A DNA stretch of 64,000 nt from Ensifer adhaerens (GCF_013283195.1 NZ_JABEKT010000001.1:248001-312000); one strand, 5' to 3'. Counted from the stretch's first letter, positions 9,037-18,837 are shown. A program made the numbers and translations. The notes: generated by a model not told the origin, from the sequence alone.

Positions 9037-10275
9037 TTACTCAGCCGCCTCCGGCAGGGCCTGCTTGCCATCGGCCGGCGCCGCCGCTGGCGCCAGGCGG
9101 ACGGTGCGGCGGTACCAGAGATAGCTGAGCACGCAGAGAAGGCCGAAGCTCGGTATGATCGTGCCGAGCGCCAGCACCGGTACGCCGACGACGGCCGCCA
9201 AGGCACCGCCGAGAAGGCCGGCGCCCATCTGGATGAACCCCATCATCGCCGAGGCCGTGCCGGCAATATGCGGGAAAGGCGCCATGGCCGCCGTCATCAT
9301 GTAAGGCATGACGAAGGCGATGCCGAAGGCATAGACGCCGACCGGCGCCATCACCGACAGGAAGCTCGGCTCGAGCGCATGCATGGTGTAGGCAAGCGCC
9401 ACGCTGCCGATGGCAATGAAACAAAGCCCCGCCGGCACCAGCGCTTGCGGCGTGAATTTCCGCATCAGCAGCCTGACCGTGACGGTACCCGAGAAGAAGA
9501 AACCGGATTGCATCAGCATGCCGACGCCAAACTGGGTGGGCGTCAGCCCGACCGTCCCGATCAGGACGAAGGGCAGCATGGTCGCCTGGGCATAGAGCGC
9601 ACCGACGGCACCGGCGATCACAAGGGTCGAGGAGACGAAGCGGCTGTCGGTCACAAGCTCGCGATAGGCGGCAAGGATCGGGCGCAGATGCCCCTTCGCC
9701 GGATCGGGCGTCGCGGTTTCGGCCATGAAGAACTGAACGCTGACACAGGCCATCAGCGCAAAGCCGACCATCAGGAAGAAGATCGACTGCCAACCGAAGA
9801 GGCCGAGCGCCAGGCCGCCGAGCGTCGGCGACACCGCCGGGCCGATCGCCAGCATCATGCCGATCATGTTCATGATCCTTGCTGCCTGCAGGCCGGTAAA
9901 CTGGTCGCGCACGATGGCGCGCGCAACCGTCATGCCCACCGAGGCGCCGATGCCCTGCACCAGGCGCCCGGCAAGCAGAACCGCAACCGACGGCGCAAAG
10001 GCCGCCATCAGGCTGCCGGCAAGGTAGATGGCCATGAAGATCAGCGTCGTGCGCCGGCGGCCGATGACGTCGGAAAGCGTGCCCGATACCAGCTGCGCGA
10101 AGGCGAAGCCGGCGAAATAGAGCGACAGCGTCATCTTGATTGCCGCCTCGCTGGAGGAGAAGGCCCGCACCAGTTCGGGCATCGCCGGCGTATAGAGCGC
10201 CATGGAAACGGGGCCGAGCGCCACCAGGAAGGCACCGATGATGCTGGTGCGCCGTTCGCTCATGCGGCGCGTCAT
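9037..10275 (-). CDS. MFS drug:H+ antiporter, Bcr/CflA type
   Basis: A 412-residue, 12-segment transporter. MALYTPAMPELVRAF in the first helix, SGTLSDVIGRR between helices 2 and 3 (MFS motif A) and RLVQGIGASVGMTVARAIVRD in helix 4 are the Bcr/CflA (DHA1) signatures. Members expel bicyclomycin, chloramphenicol or other amphiphiles. It overlaps the upstream marR-type gene by four bases, so the pump and its regulator form one operon, the usual arrangement for a self-regulated efflux system. Confidence 0.9.
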   Translation of the reverse strand: MTRRMSERRTSIIGAFLVALGPVSMALYTPAMPELVRAFSSSEAAIKMTLSLYFAGFAFAQLVSGTLSDVIGRRRTTLIFMAIYLAGSLMAAFAPSVAVLLAGRLVQGIGASVGMTVARAIVRDQFTGLQAARIMNMIGMMLAIGPAVSPTLGGLALGLFGWQSIFFLMVGFALMACVSVQFFMAETATPDPAKGHLRPILAAYRELVTDSRFVSSTLVIAGAVGALYAQATMLPFVLIGTVGLTPTQFGVGMLMQSGFFFSGTVTVRLLMRKFTPQALVPAGLCFIAIGSVALAYTMHALEPSFLSVMAPVGVYAFGIAFVMPYMMTAAMAPFPHIAGTASAMMGFIQMGAGLLGGALAAVVGVPVLALGTIIPSFGLLCVLSYLWYRRTVRLAPAAAPADGKQALPEAAE

Positions 10276-10751
10276 TCCTTTGCACCCTTCTCCTTGCCGG
10301 CGACGCAGGGGTCGAGGCGGCGCAGATTGTCACGCAGGATGCGCAGGTTCCCGCGCAGCATCTCGCGCGTCGCCTCGTCGAGCCCAGCCGTATAGGCATT
10401 CATCATTTCGCGCAGGCCCGCCATCAGCTCGGTGAGCAGCGGATCCGCCTTGTCGGTGATGACAACGTTCTTGGCGCGGCGGTCGGCCGGGTCGGGCATC
10501 CGGGCCACAAGCTCCATTGCCTCCAGCCGGTCGAGATAGGCCGACAGCGTCATCGGCTCTATGCCCATGCGCGTGGCGATTTCCGCCTGCTTGATGCCCT
10601 CGGTCAGCGCCACCTGGATCAGTGTGCGGGCTTCGCCTGGGGTGATGCCGAGGTCGAGCGCGTTGACCTTGCGGTCAAAGGCGCCGCGCAGAAGGCGGGA
10701 GACATCGGTCAGCAACATGCCGATGGTTTCGGATTCGAGTTTTGTCGGCAT
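10272..10751 (-). CDS. MarR family transcriptional regulator
   Basis: A 159-residue winged-helix protein: dimerisation helix at the N-terminus, recognition region QAEIATRMGIEPMTLSAYLDRLEAMELVARMPDPADRRAKNVVITDKAD (about 60-108) with the DRRA wing, and a C-terminal dimer helix. It probably represses its own operon, which includes the downstream MFS pump, and is relieved by a drug-like ligand. A 23-bp dyad lies 20 bases upstream of its start. Confidence 0.9.
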   Translation of the reverse strand: MPTKLESETIGMLLTDVSRLLRGAFDRKVNALDLGITPGEARTLIQVALTEGIKQAEIATRMGIEPMTLSAYLDRLEAMELVARMPDPADRRAKNVVITDKADPLLTELMAGLREMMNAYTAGLDEATREMLRGNLRILRDNLRRLDPCVAGKEKGAKE

Positions 10752-10770
10752 CAGGATCGTTCACAAGAGA

Positions 10771-10793
10771 TATAATAAGCTTTCCTTATCATA
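10771..10793. promoter_or_regulatory. Candidate MarR operator
   Basis: Imperfect AT-rich dyad: ATAAG (10775-10779) and CTTAT (10785-10789) around a 5-base centre, extended outward by TAT (10771-10773) and ATA (10791-10793). Position just upstream of the marR start and the AT-rich palindromic form fit an autoregulatory MarR site; no binding evidence. Confidence 0.5.
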
Positions 10794-10830
10794 CTCCTTG
10801 CCAACTTTCAACGCGGGGGGCCCGTGAGGC

Positions 10831-12657
10831 TCAGCCTTCCAGTTCCTCGCGCAGCATCTCCAGCTCCAGCCATTCCTCTTCCATGCGCGCGAGATCGCCG
10901 CGAAGCTTCTCCAGCTCCTGCGCCAGCTTCGCAAACGTGTTCGGATCCTTGGCAAAGAGATTGGGATCAGCCATCCGCTCCTCGCGCTTGGCAGCCTCCG
11001 CTTCGGCCTTGGCGATCTCCTTCGGCAGGTTTTCAAGCGCGAACTTCTGCTTGTAAGAGAGCTTGCCCTTGGCCTTCGACGTTTCGCCTGCAGGGGCCGC
11101 GGCGTCGGACACCTTCGCCTTTTCCGCCTTCTCGGCCTTGCGTCGCTCCTCGATCGCGCCCTTGCGCTGCGCCATCATGTCGGTATAGCCGCCGGCATAT
11201 TCGATCCAGCGACCATCAGGCGCTTCCGGATTGCCCGGCGCGATGGTCGAGCTGACAGTGCGGTCGAGGAAGTCACGATCGTGGCTGACGAGGATGACGG
11301 TTCCGGCAAAGCCGGCGACGACTTCCTGCAGCAGGTCGAGCGTTTCGATGTCGAGGTCGTTGGTCGGCTCGTCAAGGATCAGCAAGTTGGTGGCGCGGGC
11401 AAGAATGCGCGCCAGCATCAGCCGGGCGCGCTCGCCGCCCGAAAGCTCGCGGATGGGGGTCCGGGCCTGCTCCGGCTGGAACAGGAAATCCTTCATGTAG
11501 CCGGTCACATGGCGCTGCTCGCCGTTGACGATCAGGCTCTCGCCGCGTCCGTCGGTCAGGTAATGGGCCAGCGTGTCCTCGAGGTTCAGATCCTCGCGCT
11601 TCTGGTCGAGCGTCGCCATCTCCAGGTTGGTGCCGAGCTTCACAGTGCCGGTATCCGGCTCGATTTGCCCGGTCAGCATCTTCAACAGCGTGGTCTTGCC
11701 GGCACCGTTTGGACCGACGAGGCCGATCCGGTCGCCGCGATGCACACGGATCGAAAACGGCGCGACGATCGTCCGATCGCCGTAAGCCTTGGTGATCTTT
11801 TCCGCCTCGATGACCAGCTTTCCAGATTCCTTGGCGTCCGACGCAGTCGCCTGGACGGAGCCCTGCGGCCCCTTGTGGCCGCGATGGCGCGAGCGCATGT
11901 CCTGCAGCTCGCCGAGACGGCGCATGTTGCGCTTGCGCCGGGCGGTGACGCCGTAGCGCAGCCAGTGCTCCTCACGCTCGATCGCCTTGCCGAGCTTGTG
12001 CTGTTCCAGTTCTTCGGCCTCCAGCACTTCGTCGCGCCAGGCTTCGAAATGGCCGAAACCCCGGTCGAGCCGGCGCGACTGACCGCGGTCGAGCCATACC
12101 GTCGCGGTCGATACCTTTTCCAGGAAGCGCCGGTCGTGCGAGATCAGCACCAGGGCCGAGCGACTGCGGGTCAGCTCGTCTTCGAGCCATTCGATCGTCG
12201 GCAGGTCGAGATGGTTGGTCGGTTCGTCGAGCAACAGGATATCCGGCTCCGGCGCCATCACGCGCGCGAGTGCCGCGCGGCGCGCCTCGCCGCCGGAAAG
12301 GCGCGTCGGATCCTCCTCGCCAGTCAAACCCAGATGCTGCAGCAGATAGGCGACGCGATAGGGATCATCACTTGGGCCAAGGCCCGATTCCGCATAGGCC
12401 TGCACCGTGTCGTAGCCTTCGAAATCCGGTGCCTGGGGCAGGTAACGGACCGTCGACGACGGATGGCGGAACACCTCACCCGATTGCGCCTCGGCAAGAC
12501 CGGCAGCGATCTTCATCAGCGTCGATTTGCCGGAACCGTTGCGCCCGACAAGGCAGATGCGATCGCCCGGCTCCACCTGCAGGTTGGCGCCGGCCAGAAG
12601 CGGCGTGCCCCCGAAGGTGAGGAAGATATCGTCGAGTTTCAGAATGGGAGGCGCCAA
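10831..12657 (-). CDS. ABC-F family ATPase (Uup-like)
   Basis: A 608-residue protein with two ABC domains in one chain and no membrane segments. Walker A motifs are GRNGSGKS (38-45) and GPNGAGKT (second domain, about residue 315); signatures are LSGGEARRAAL and LSGGERARLML; Walker B is LLLDEPTNHLDLP and LILDEPTNDLDIE. A charged linker separates the domains and the last 90 residues form a Lys/Glu-rich coiled coil, as in Uup. ABC-F proteins act on ribosomes, or in the case of Uup on DNA transposon excision, not in transport. Its stop is three bases from the thiN start side, and both are read leftward. Confidence 0.88.
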   Translation of the reverse strand: MAPPILKLDDIFLTFGGTPLLAGANLQVEPGDRICLVGRNGSGKSTLMKIAAGLAEAQSGEVFRHPSSTVRYLPQAPDFEGYDTVQAYAESGLGPSDDPYRVAYLLQHLGLTGEEDPTRLSGGEARRAALARVMAPEPDILLLDEPTNHLDLPTIEWLEDELTRSRSALVLISHDRRFLEKVSTATVWLDRGQSRRLDRGFGHFEAWRDEVLEAEELEQHKLGKAIEREEHWLRYGVTARRKRNMRRLGELQDMRSRHRGHKGPQGSVQATASDAKESGKLVIEAEKITKAYGDRTIVAPFSIRVHRGDRIGLVGPNGAGKTTLLKMLTGQIEPDTGTVKLGTNLEMATLDQKREDLNLEDTLAHYLTDGRGESLIVNGEQRHVTGYMKDFLFQPEQARTPIRELSGGERARLMLARILARATNLLILDEPTNDLDIETLDLLQEVVAGFAGTVILVSHDRDFLDRTVSSTIAPGNPEAPDGRWIEYAGGYTDMMAQRKGAIEERRKAEKAEKAKVSDAAAPAGETSKAKGKLSYKQKFALENLPKEIAKAEAEAAKREERMADPNLFAKDPNTFAKLAQELEKLRGDLARMEEEWLELEMLREELEG

Positions 12658-12660
12658 GGC

Positions 12661-13311
12661 TCAGGCTCCGGAAAGGTCATAGGGGCGAGCGAGAACAATC
12701 GCCCGGCCGGTGTCGAGGGAAATGCGAAGGGGACCCTCCGCAACATTGGAAACGGTGCGGGACGACCCGAACGGCAAGGTGAAATCGGTCAGCGGATAGC
12801 GCGCATTGACGATCGTCAGGCCGAAGAGATCGGTCAGTCCGAGGATCGAAAACAGACTGCCCTTCGGCAGATCGATCTCGATCTCGCCTGAAAGCAGCGG
12901 ATAGGCCTCTTCCTCGCCCGACGTCATGAACACCGGCAAGCCGCGTTCGGCCAGCGAAGCGGCCTGAAGCAGGTGCAGGAAGGCATGATCGCTGCGGGAT
13001 CCTCCGAGCGCACCGGCAAAGATCAGGGCTCCCGCACCGCGCGTAAGCGCAGCCTCGACGGCGATTTCACCATCGGTTGCAGCCTTGGCGGCGGGATAGG
13101 GTTCGCGCGGGACGCCGGCAAACTCGGCAAGCAGCGTCTCCTCGGTCGAATCGAAATCGCCAACCCAGACGTCGGGGATTACCGACAGGGTGCGCGCATG
13201 CCGCATGCCGCCATCGGCCGCAACGAAGCGGCTGCCGGCAAGCTGGCGCGCAAGGCGATCGGTAAGGGTCAGTGCACCGCCGAGCAGAATGGTGAAGGTG
13301 GATCGGGCCAT
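12661..13311 (-). CDS. thiN: Thiamine pyrophosphokinase
   Basis: A 216-residue enzyme transferring pyrophosphate from ATP to thiamine to give TPP. Conserved parts are VAADGGMRHA (30-39), VGDFDST (50-56), ATDGEIAVEAAL and GALGGSRSDHAFLHL. The ATG at 13311 begins MARSTFTILLGGAL, which fits the family; the longer open frame to 13413 looks spurious, and an ATG at 13323 is also possible. It lies divergently next to the TPP riboswitch and the thiamine importer, placing salvage and activation together. The ABC-F gene follows almost directly. Confidence 0.88.
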   Translation of the reverse strand: MARSTFTILLGGALTLTDRLARQLAGSRFVAADGGMRHARTLSVIPDVWVGDFDSTEETLLAEFAGVPREPYPAAKAATDGEIAVEAALTRGAGALIFAGALGGSRSDHAFLHLLQAASLAERGLPVFMTSGEEEAYPLLSGEIEIDLPKGSLFSILGLTDLFGLTIVNARYPLTDFTLPFGSSRTVSNVAEGPLRISLDTGRAIVLARPYDLSGA

Positions 13312-13493
13312 GGCAAAGCCCATAGCGCAAAGGCACTGCCAAGGAAAAGCAAGAAAACCGAACGAGGGGGCGATCCGGCGATTTTGCGCTGATGTCATCA
13401 GGCTTCGCAGCATCGGCGGGCGTCGGGCTGCCGGATACCGCGTTCAAACTCCGCTTGCCATCAAACCGTCACGGCGGTAAATCTCTACCCGCT

Positions 13494-13600
13494 CTAACGG
13501 GGTGCCTTCCGACCACATGCTGGCCGAAGGCTGAGAGGCGTTTAACGCCAACCCGCGGAACCTGATCCGGCTCATACCGGCGGAGGGATTAGACGCGATC
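13494..13600 (+). promoter_or_regulatory. TPP riboswitch (THI element)
   Basis: The conserved thi-box order is readable: a CGGGGTGCC entry strand, GGCTGAGAGG (13529-13538), ACCCGCGGAACCTGATC (13550-13566) and ATACCGGCGGAGGGATTA (13574-13591). It lies 55-160 bases upstream of thiB. Binding of TPP in such leaders shuts off the downstream gene; the AGGGAGAGG ribosome site of thiB, 50 bases on, suggests translational or transcriptional control that I cannot distinguish by eye. Confidence 0.95.
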
Positions 13601-13654
13601 GGATCGATACGCCCTTTTCCCATGCAACATTATTTTTAGGGAGAGGTGCCTGCC

Positions 13655-14683
13655 ATGTCCAAATCATCGCAACTGAAGTTCCTTAGCCGGCTAGCGCTTG
13701 CCGCTGCCGCCAGCCTTGTCTTTACGACCGGCGCGTCTGCCGCAGACAAGACTCTGACCGTCTACACCTATGAGAGCTTCATCACCGAATGGGGCCCGGG
13801 CGCCAAGGTCGCCGAAGCCTTCGAGAAGACCTGCGAATGCAAGGTCACCTATGTCGGCGTCGCCGATGGCGTCGAGCTTCTGACCCGCCTGAAACTCGAG
13901 GGTGCTGCCTCCAAGGCTGACATCGTGCTTGGCCTCGACACCAACCTCGTCGCCGAAGCCAAGGCCACCGGCTTCTTCGCGCCGCACGGCATCGAGGCCA
14001 AGGACGTCAAGGTGCCCGGCGACTTCACCGACGACACCTTCCTTCCCTATGATTACGGCCATTTCGCCGTCGTCTACGACACCCAGACCCTGAAGACCCC
14101 GCCGAAGAGCCTGAAGGACCTGGTCGAAGGCGACCCGTCGCAGAAGATCGTCATCGAGGATCCGCGCACATCGACGCCGGGTCTCGGCCTGCTCCTGTGG
14201 GTCAAGGCCGTCTATGGCGACGAAGCCGGTGCCGCCTGGGCCAAGCTCAAGGATCGGGTTCTGACCGTGACGCCAGGCTGGTCGGAAGCCTATGGTCTCT
14301 TCACCAAGGGCGAAGCACCGATGGTGCTCTCCTACACCACGTCTCCCGCCTACCACATGGTGGCTGAGAACACCGACCGCTACCAGGCGGCCGAATTCTC
14401 GGAAGGCCACTACATCCAGATCGAAGTCGCCGGCATGACCAAGAGCGCCAAGGAGCCGGAGCTTGCCAAGCAGTTTCTCGGCTTCATGACCGGTCCGGAG
14501 TTCCAGTCGATCATCCCGACCACCAACTGGATGATGCCTGTCGCCGCCACCAAGGAGCCGCTGCCTGAAGCCTTCGGCAAGCTGGTCAATCCGGCCAAGA
14601 CCTTCCTGCTGCCGTCGGAAGACGTGGCGGCAAACCGCAAGGCCTGGATCGACGAATGGCTCGCAGCCATGAGCAAGAACTGA
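13655..14683 (+). CDS. thiB: Thiamine ABC transporter substrate-binding protein
   Basis: A 342-residue periplasmic protein with a signal peptide ([20 protein letters not shown] through GASAAD, about 30 residues) and the ThiB core starting [16 protein letters not shown], with [14 protein letters not shown] and [10 protein letters not shown], segments that form the thiamine pocket in the family. It delivers thiamine, TMP or TPP to ThiPQ. ATG 13655 is preceded by AGGGAGAGG; a GTG at 13646 is in frame. The riboswitch upstream confirms the role. Confidence 0.95.
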   Translation: MSKSSQLKFLSRLALAAAASLVFTTGASAADKTLTVYTYESFITEWGPGAKVAEAFEKTCECKVTYVGVADGVELLTRLKLEGAASKADIVLGLDTNLVAEAKATGFFAPHGIEAKDVKVPGDFTDDTFLPYDYGHFAVVYDTQTLKTPPKSLKDLVEGDPSQKIVIEDPRTSTPGLGLLLWVKAVYGDEAGAAWAKLKDRVLTVTPGWSEAYGLFTKGEAPMVLSYTTSPAYHMVAENTDRYQAAEFSEGHYIQIEVAGMTKSAKEPELAKQFLGFMTGPEFQSIIPTTNWMMPVAATKEPLPEAFGKLVNPAKTFLLPSEDVAANRKAWIDEWLAAMSKN

Positions 14684-14690
14684 GGCGAGC

Positions 14691-16319
14691 TTGTTTGCGC
14701 CTGCCGAAAACAGGATCACGATCACCGCCGGGACTTTAAGTCTCGGCGGCATCCTTCTGTTCGTCTGTCTGGCGGTCGCAGCGCTTCTGTTCCAGGCCGG
14801 CGGCTTCGGCAATGGCGTGCTGTTCGATGCCTATATCTGGCGGGTCACGCGCTTCACATTGCTGCAGGCGAGCCTTTCGACGCTGCTCTCGGTTCTGCTC
14901 GCCATTCCGATCGCCCGCGCACTGGCGCGTCGGGCGCGTTTTCCCGGCCGCGTCTGGGTGCTGCGGCTCATGGCCCTGCCGCTCGGCCTTCCTGTTCTGG
15001 TCGGCGCCCTGGGCTTAATCGAGATCTGGGGCCGGCAGGGTGTACTCAATACGGCTCTGGCCGGGCTCGGGCTTCAACAGCCTGTCAGCATCTACGGCCT
15101 CTTCGGCATCCTGCTTGCTCACGTCTTCTTCAACATGCCGCTGGTCGCACGCCTCTTCCTTGCCGGGCTGGAGCGCATCCCCTCGGAATACTGGAGAACC
15201 GCCGCCAATCTCGGCATGCCGCCCGCCGCACTCTTCCGCTTTGTCGAGTGGCCGATCCTGCGCGGATTGCTGCCAGGTGCCGCCGGCCTTGTTTTCATGC
15301 TTTGCGCCACCAGCTTCACGCTGGTGCTGACGCTCGGTGGCGGGCCGGCCGCCAGCACCATCGAGGTGGCAATCTATCAGGCGCTACGCTTCGACTTCGA
15401 TCCTCAGAGGGCGATTGCACTCTCTGCCCTGCAGATTGTCATGACCGGCGCGCTGCTCCTGGTCCTCGCCCGTGTCGCGACGGAGCCGGCGCAAAGCGTC
15501 ACCGGCGGTCGAGCGTCAATGCGGTACGATGCAGACACCGGCCTCTCCCGCCTGTCCGATACCGGCTGGATCCTGTTCGCGCTCGTCTTCATTGGTGCGC
15601 CACTGACCGCCGTTGTCGGTTCCGGCCTGCGCGCCGACCTGGCGAAGCTGGCGGGCGATCCGACCGTGCATCGCGCCCTCATCACCAGCATCGCCATTGC
15701 TGTCGGCTCAGCGTTGCTTTGTGTCGGTATCGCCGCTGCAATGATCCGGGCCGCTGGTACCGTCACGGCGGGTCGCCACGCACCCACCTTGGCAAGGTTT
15801 TTTGCAGGCGCAGTCACGGCCAGCACCTCCCTGGTTCTGCTCGTGCCGCCGGTCGTGCTTGGAGCGGGCTGGTTCCTGCTTCTGCGCCCCTTCGGCGATG
15901 TCGCCCGTTTTGCCCCCGCCATCGTTGTTGCCATCAATGGCTTGATGGCGTTGCCCTTCGTCCATCGGATCCTGGCCCCGGCGATGGCAACCCATGCGGC
16001 ACGCACCGACAGGCTGACCGCAAGCCTCGGCATCCGCGGCCTCCATCGCCTGCGATGGATCGATCTGCCGCCGCTGAAGAAACCATTGCTGATGGCCTTT
16101 TCCTTCGCCATGGCGCTATCCCTCGGCGACCTTGGCGCCGTGGCGCTGTTCGGCTCGCAGGACATGATCACGCTGCCATGGCTGCTCTATAGCCGGATGG
16201 GCAGCTATCGCACAGCGGATGCAGCCGGACTGGCGCTATTCCTCGGCTTGCTCTGCCTGATCTTCACCATGCTCGGCACGGCCGGCGACAGGCGTGTGCC
16301 GGAAGGACGTAACACATGA
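14691..16319 (+). CDS. thiP: Thiamine ABC transporter permease
   Basis: A 542-residue inner-membrane protein with a duplicated permease architecture, about twelve hydrophobic segments, as in ThiP and iron(III) permeases of the FutB/CysU type. Each half has an EAA-like coupling loop: EYWRTAANLGMPPAALFRFVEWP (about 165-187) and DRLTASLGIRGLHRLRWIDLP (about 440-460). The start is TTG 14691, eight bases after the thiB stop, with GAGGCGAG upstream. It overlaps thiQ by four bases. Confidence 0.93.
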   Translation: MFAPAENRITITAGTLSLGGILLFVCLAVAALLFQAGGFGNGVLFDAYIWRVTRFTLLQASLSTLLSVLLAIPIARALARRARFPGRVWVLRLMALPLGLPVLVGALGLIEIWGRQGVLNTALAGLGLQQPVSIYGLFGILLAHVFFNMPLVARLFLAGLERIPSEYWRTAANLGMPPAALFRFVEWPILRGLLPGAAGLVFMLCATSFTLVLTLGGGPAASTIEVAIYQALRFDFDPQRAIALSALQIVMTGALLLVLARVATEPAQSVTGGRASMRYDADTGLSRLSDTGWILFALVFIGAPLTAVVGSGLRADLAKLAGDPTVHRALITSIAIAVGSALLCVGIAAAMIRAAGTVTAGRHAPTLARFFAGAVTASTSLVLLVPPVVLGAGWFLLLRPFGDVARFAPAIVVAINGLMALPFVHRILAPAMATHAARTDRLTASLGIRGLHRLRWIDLPPLKKPLLMAFSFAMALSLGDLGAVALFGSQDMITLPWLLYSRMGSYRTADAAGLALFLGLLCLIFTMLGTAGDRRVPEGRNT

Positions 16320-17032
16320 ACCCGGGAAGCGCGGTCGAGCTCGTCGGCGTCGATATCCTCTACGACACAACGGCGCTTCACTTCGACTGCGCCATTGCGC
16401 CCGGCGGCATCGTCGCGGTCGCCGGCGCATCCGGGTCCGGAAAGTCGACGCTCTTTCACGTCATCGCCGGCTTCGAGGAGCCGGATCGGGGCGAGGTTCG
16501 CATTCAAGGCAAGACGATGTCGGGACAGGCACCGTCGGAAAGGCCGGTATCCGTTATCTTCCAGGACAACAACCTGTTTGCACATCTCGACATCGCCACC
16601 AATGTCGGTTTCGGCATCAGCCCCTCGCTTCGCCTTTCCGCGGGTGATCGGGCGCGGATAGATGATGCCCTTGGCCGCGTCGGGCTCGACGGTTTCGGCA
16701 AGCGGCTGCCGCCGACACTGTCCGGCGGCGAACGTCAGCGTGTGGCGCTGGCCCGCGCCCTGGTGCGACATCGCCCGCTGTTGCTGCTGGACGAGCCGTT
16801 TGCCGCTCTTGATCCCGGCATGAGGGCCGGCATGCGGGCGCTGCTGCGAGACCTGCATCGCCAGGAGAACAATACGATCCTGATGATCACGCACCATCCC
16901 GATGACGTGAGGGCGCTGGCCGATAGCGTGCTTTTTCTGGACCAGGGGCGTATCATCGCCCATGATCCGGTCGAACGCTTCCTCGAGCGTCGCGACATGG
17001 CGGCGATCAACCGCTTTCTCGGCAACGAGTAA
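16316..17032 (+). CDS. thiQ: Thiamine ABC transporter ATP-binding protein
   Basis: A 238-residue ABC ATPase: Walker A GASGSGKS (about 39-46), Q-loop in VIFQDNNLFAHL, signature LSGGERQRVAL, Walker B LLLLDEPFAALDP and switch His in ITHHPDDV. The FQDNNLFAHL sequence is characteristic of ThiQ. It is the last gene of the riboswitch-controlled thiBPQ operon. Confidence 0.94.
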   Translation: MNPGSAVELVGVDILYDTTALHFDCAIAPGGIVAVAGASGSGKSTLFHVIAGFEEPDRGEVRIQGKTMSGQAPSERPVSVIFQDNNLFAHLDIATNVGFGISPSLRLSAGDRARIDDALGRVGLDGFGKRLPPTLSGGERQRVALARALVRHRPLLLLDEPFAALDPGMRAGMRALLRDLHRQENNTILMITHHPDDVRALADSVLFLDQGRIIAHDPVERFLERRDMAAINRFLGNE

Positions 17033-17325
17033 TGCGGCTTAGAATCGTGCCGTACGAGGCACTTCGCCACAATTTGACCGTCGCGCCATGCGACGCGCGG
17101 ATTATCCGGCGCACGAGGCACGAATATTCGCGTATCCGTTGCCGTGATACCACGGGGCAACTATTTCTGTGGGGGTAAACTAGGCAGGTGGCGCTGAAAT
17201 GGATACAGCAAGACCTGGGCTGGAATACGCGTGCCGGAGCGGACCTATCCGGCTGAAAAAGTAAGACTTTCAACGCCACAGAGTTCCCAGGGTGGAGTGG
17301 CGTTGGACGGGAAACGGGCTGAGGC

Positions 17326-18837
17326 ATGGAAAGTCATACAGTCAGAAACGACCGGTTCCCGCCCAAGCGCGGAGGCCTCCGGACACGTGCTGTGGTTGCA
17401 TTGCTCGCGACAACGCTGCTTTCCGCCTGCCAGTCAGTGATCGAGCAGACTTACGAGCCGACCGTATCGCCGTCCTCCAATCCGCAGATCGTCGACGAAG
17501 TCCAGAAGAACGACCCCCGTGCCCAGCTCGGCGCGCGCGAACACCCGCGCATCGTCGCCAGCTACGGCGGAGAGTACAAGGATGCAAAGACGGAGCGGCT
17601 GGTCGCCCGCATCGCCGGCGCGCTGACGGCCGTTTCGGAAAATCCGCAGCAGTCCTACCGCATCACTATTCTCAATTCCCCGGCGATCAACGCCTTTGCG
17701 CTGCCCGGTGGCTATCTCTACGTCACCCGCGGCCTGCTAGCGCTCGCCAATGACGCGTCCGAAGTTGCAGCCGTGCTGTCGCATGAAATGGCACACGTCA
17801 CCGCCAATCACGGCATCGAGCGCCAGCAACGCGAGGAGGCGGAGGTCATCGCCAGCCGCGTCGTCTCCGAAGTGCTGTCCTCGGATCTCGCCGGCAAGCA
17901 GGCGCTGGCACGGGGCAAACTGCGGCTGGCCGCCTTCTCCCGCAACCAGGAGCTCCAGGCCGACGTCATCGGCGTGCGCATGCTCGGAGAGGCGGGCTAC
18001 GACCCCTATGCGGCAGCGCGCTTCCTCGATTCGATGGCCGCGTACAGCCGCTTCTCCGCCGTTGATCCGGAAGCCGACCAGAGCCTCGACTTCCTCTCGA
18101 GCCACCCGAATGCGCCGCAGCGCGTCGATCTCGCGCGCCGACACGCGCGCGCCTTTGGCGCCGAGGGCACCAGCGGTGACCGCGGGCGCGATTATTACCT
18201 GGCCGGCATTGACGGACTGCTTTATGGCGACAGCCCGCAGGAGGGCTATGTCCGCGGCCAGACTTTCATGCACGGGCAGCTCGGCATCCGCTTCGATGTG
18301 CCGGCCGGCTTCCAGATCGACAACAAGGCGGAGGCTGTCCTGGCAACGGGCCCCGGCGACGTGGCGGTCCGGTTCGACGGCATTGCCGACACGGCCCGCA
18401 AGAGCCTGACGGACTACATCGCCAGCGGTTGGGTAACGGGCCTGCAGCCCGAAACCATCCGCCCGATCAGCGTCAACGGCCTTGAGGCCGCAACCGCGCG
18501 CGCGTCCGCCGATCGCTGGGATTTCGACGTGACCGTGGTCCGCATCGACAATCGCATCTACCGCTTCCTGACCGCCGTTCCGAAGGGATCGCGCGCGCTG
18601 GAGCCGACAGCCAACCAGCTGCGCACCTCGTTCCGCAAGATGACCCCGGCTGAAGCCCAGTCGCTGAAGCCGCTGCGTATCCGCGTCGCCGTGGTCAAGC
18701 CCGGAGAAACGATCGCCACCCTGGCCGCCCGGATGATGGGCACCGACCGCAAGCTCGATCTGTTCCGGCTGATCAACGCCATGCAGGTCACCTCGACGAT
18801 CAAGCCGGGCGATCGGGTCAAGATCATTTCCGAATAG
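17326..18837 (+). CDS. M48 family metalloprotease, lipoprotein, with C-terminal LysM-like domain
   Basis: A 503-residue protein with a lipobox (LLSAC, Cys35) after a hydrophobic stretch, so it should be lipid-anchored in the envelope. The zinc site HEMAH is at residues 153-157, with the third ligand in the following NQELQAD. This matches BepA/YggG-like M48 peptidases that monitor outer-membrane protein assembly. The middle part (about 300-430) is unassigned. The last 50 residues (VAVVKPGETIATLAARMMGT to KPGDRVKIIS) look like a LysM peptidoglycan-binding repeat. It follows thiQ after 293 bases in which I see no clear signals. Confidence 0.88.
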   Translation: MESHTVRNDRFPPKRGGLRTRAVVALLATTLLSACQSVIEQTYEPTVSPSSNPQIVDEVQKNDPRAQLGAREHPRIVASYGGEYKDAKTERLVARIAGALTAVSENPQQSYRITILNSPAINAFALPGGYLYVTRGLLALANDASEVAAVLSHEMAHVTANHGIERQQREEAEVIASRVVSEVLSSDLAGKQALARGKLRLAAFSRNQELQADVIGVRMLGEAGYDPYAAARFLDSMAAYSRFSAVDPEADQSLDFLSSHPNAPQRVDLARRHARAFGAEGTSGDRGRDYYLAGIDGLLYGDSPQEGYVRGQTFMHGQLGIRFDVPAGFQIDNKAEAVLATGPGDVAVRFDGIADTARKSLTDYIASGWVTGLQPETIRPISVNGLEAATARASADRWDFDVTVVRIDNRIYRFLTAVPKGSRALEPTANQLRTSFRKMTPAEAQSLKPLRIRVAVVKPGETIATLAARMMGTDRKLDLFRLINAMQVTSTIKPGDRVKIISE

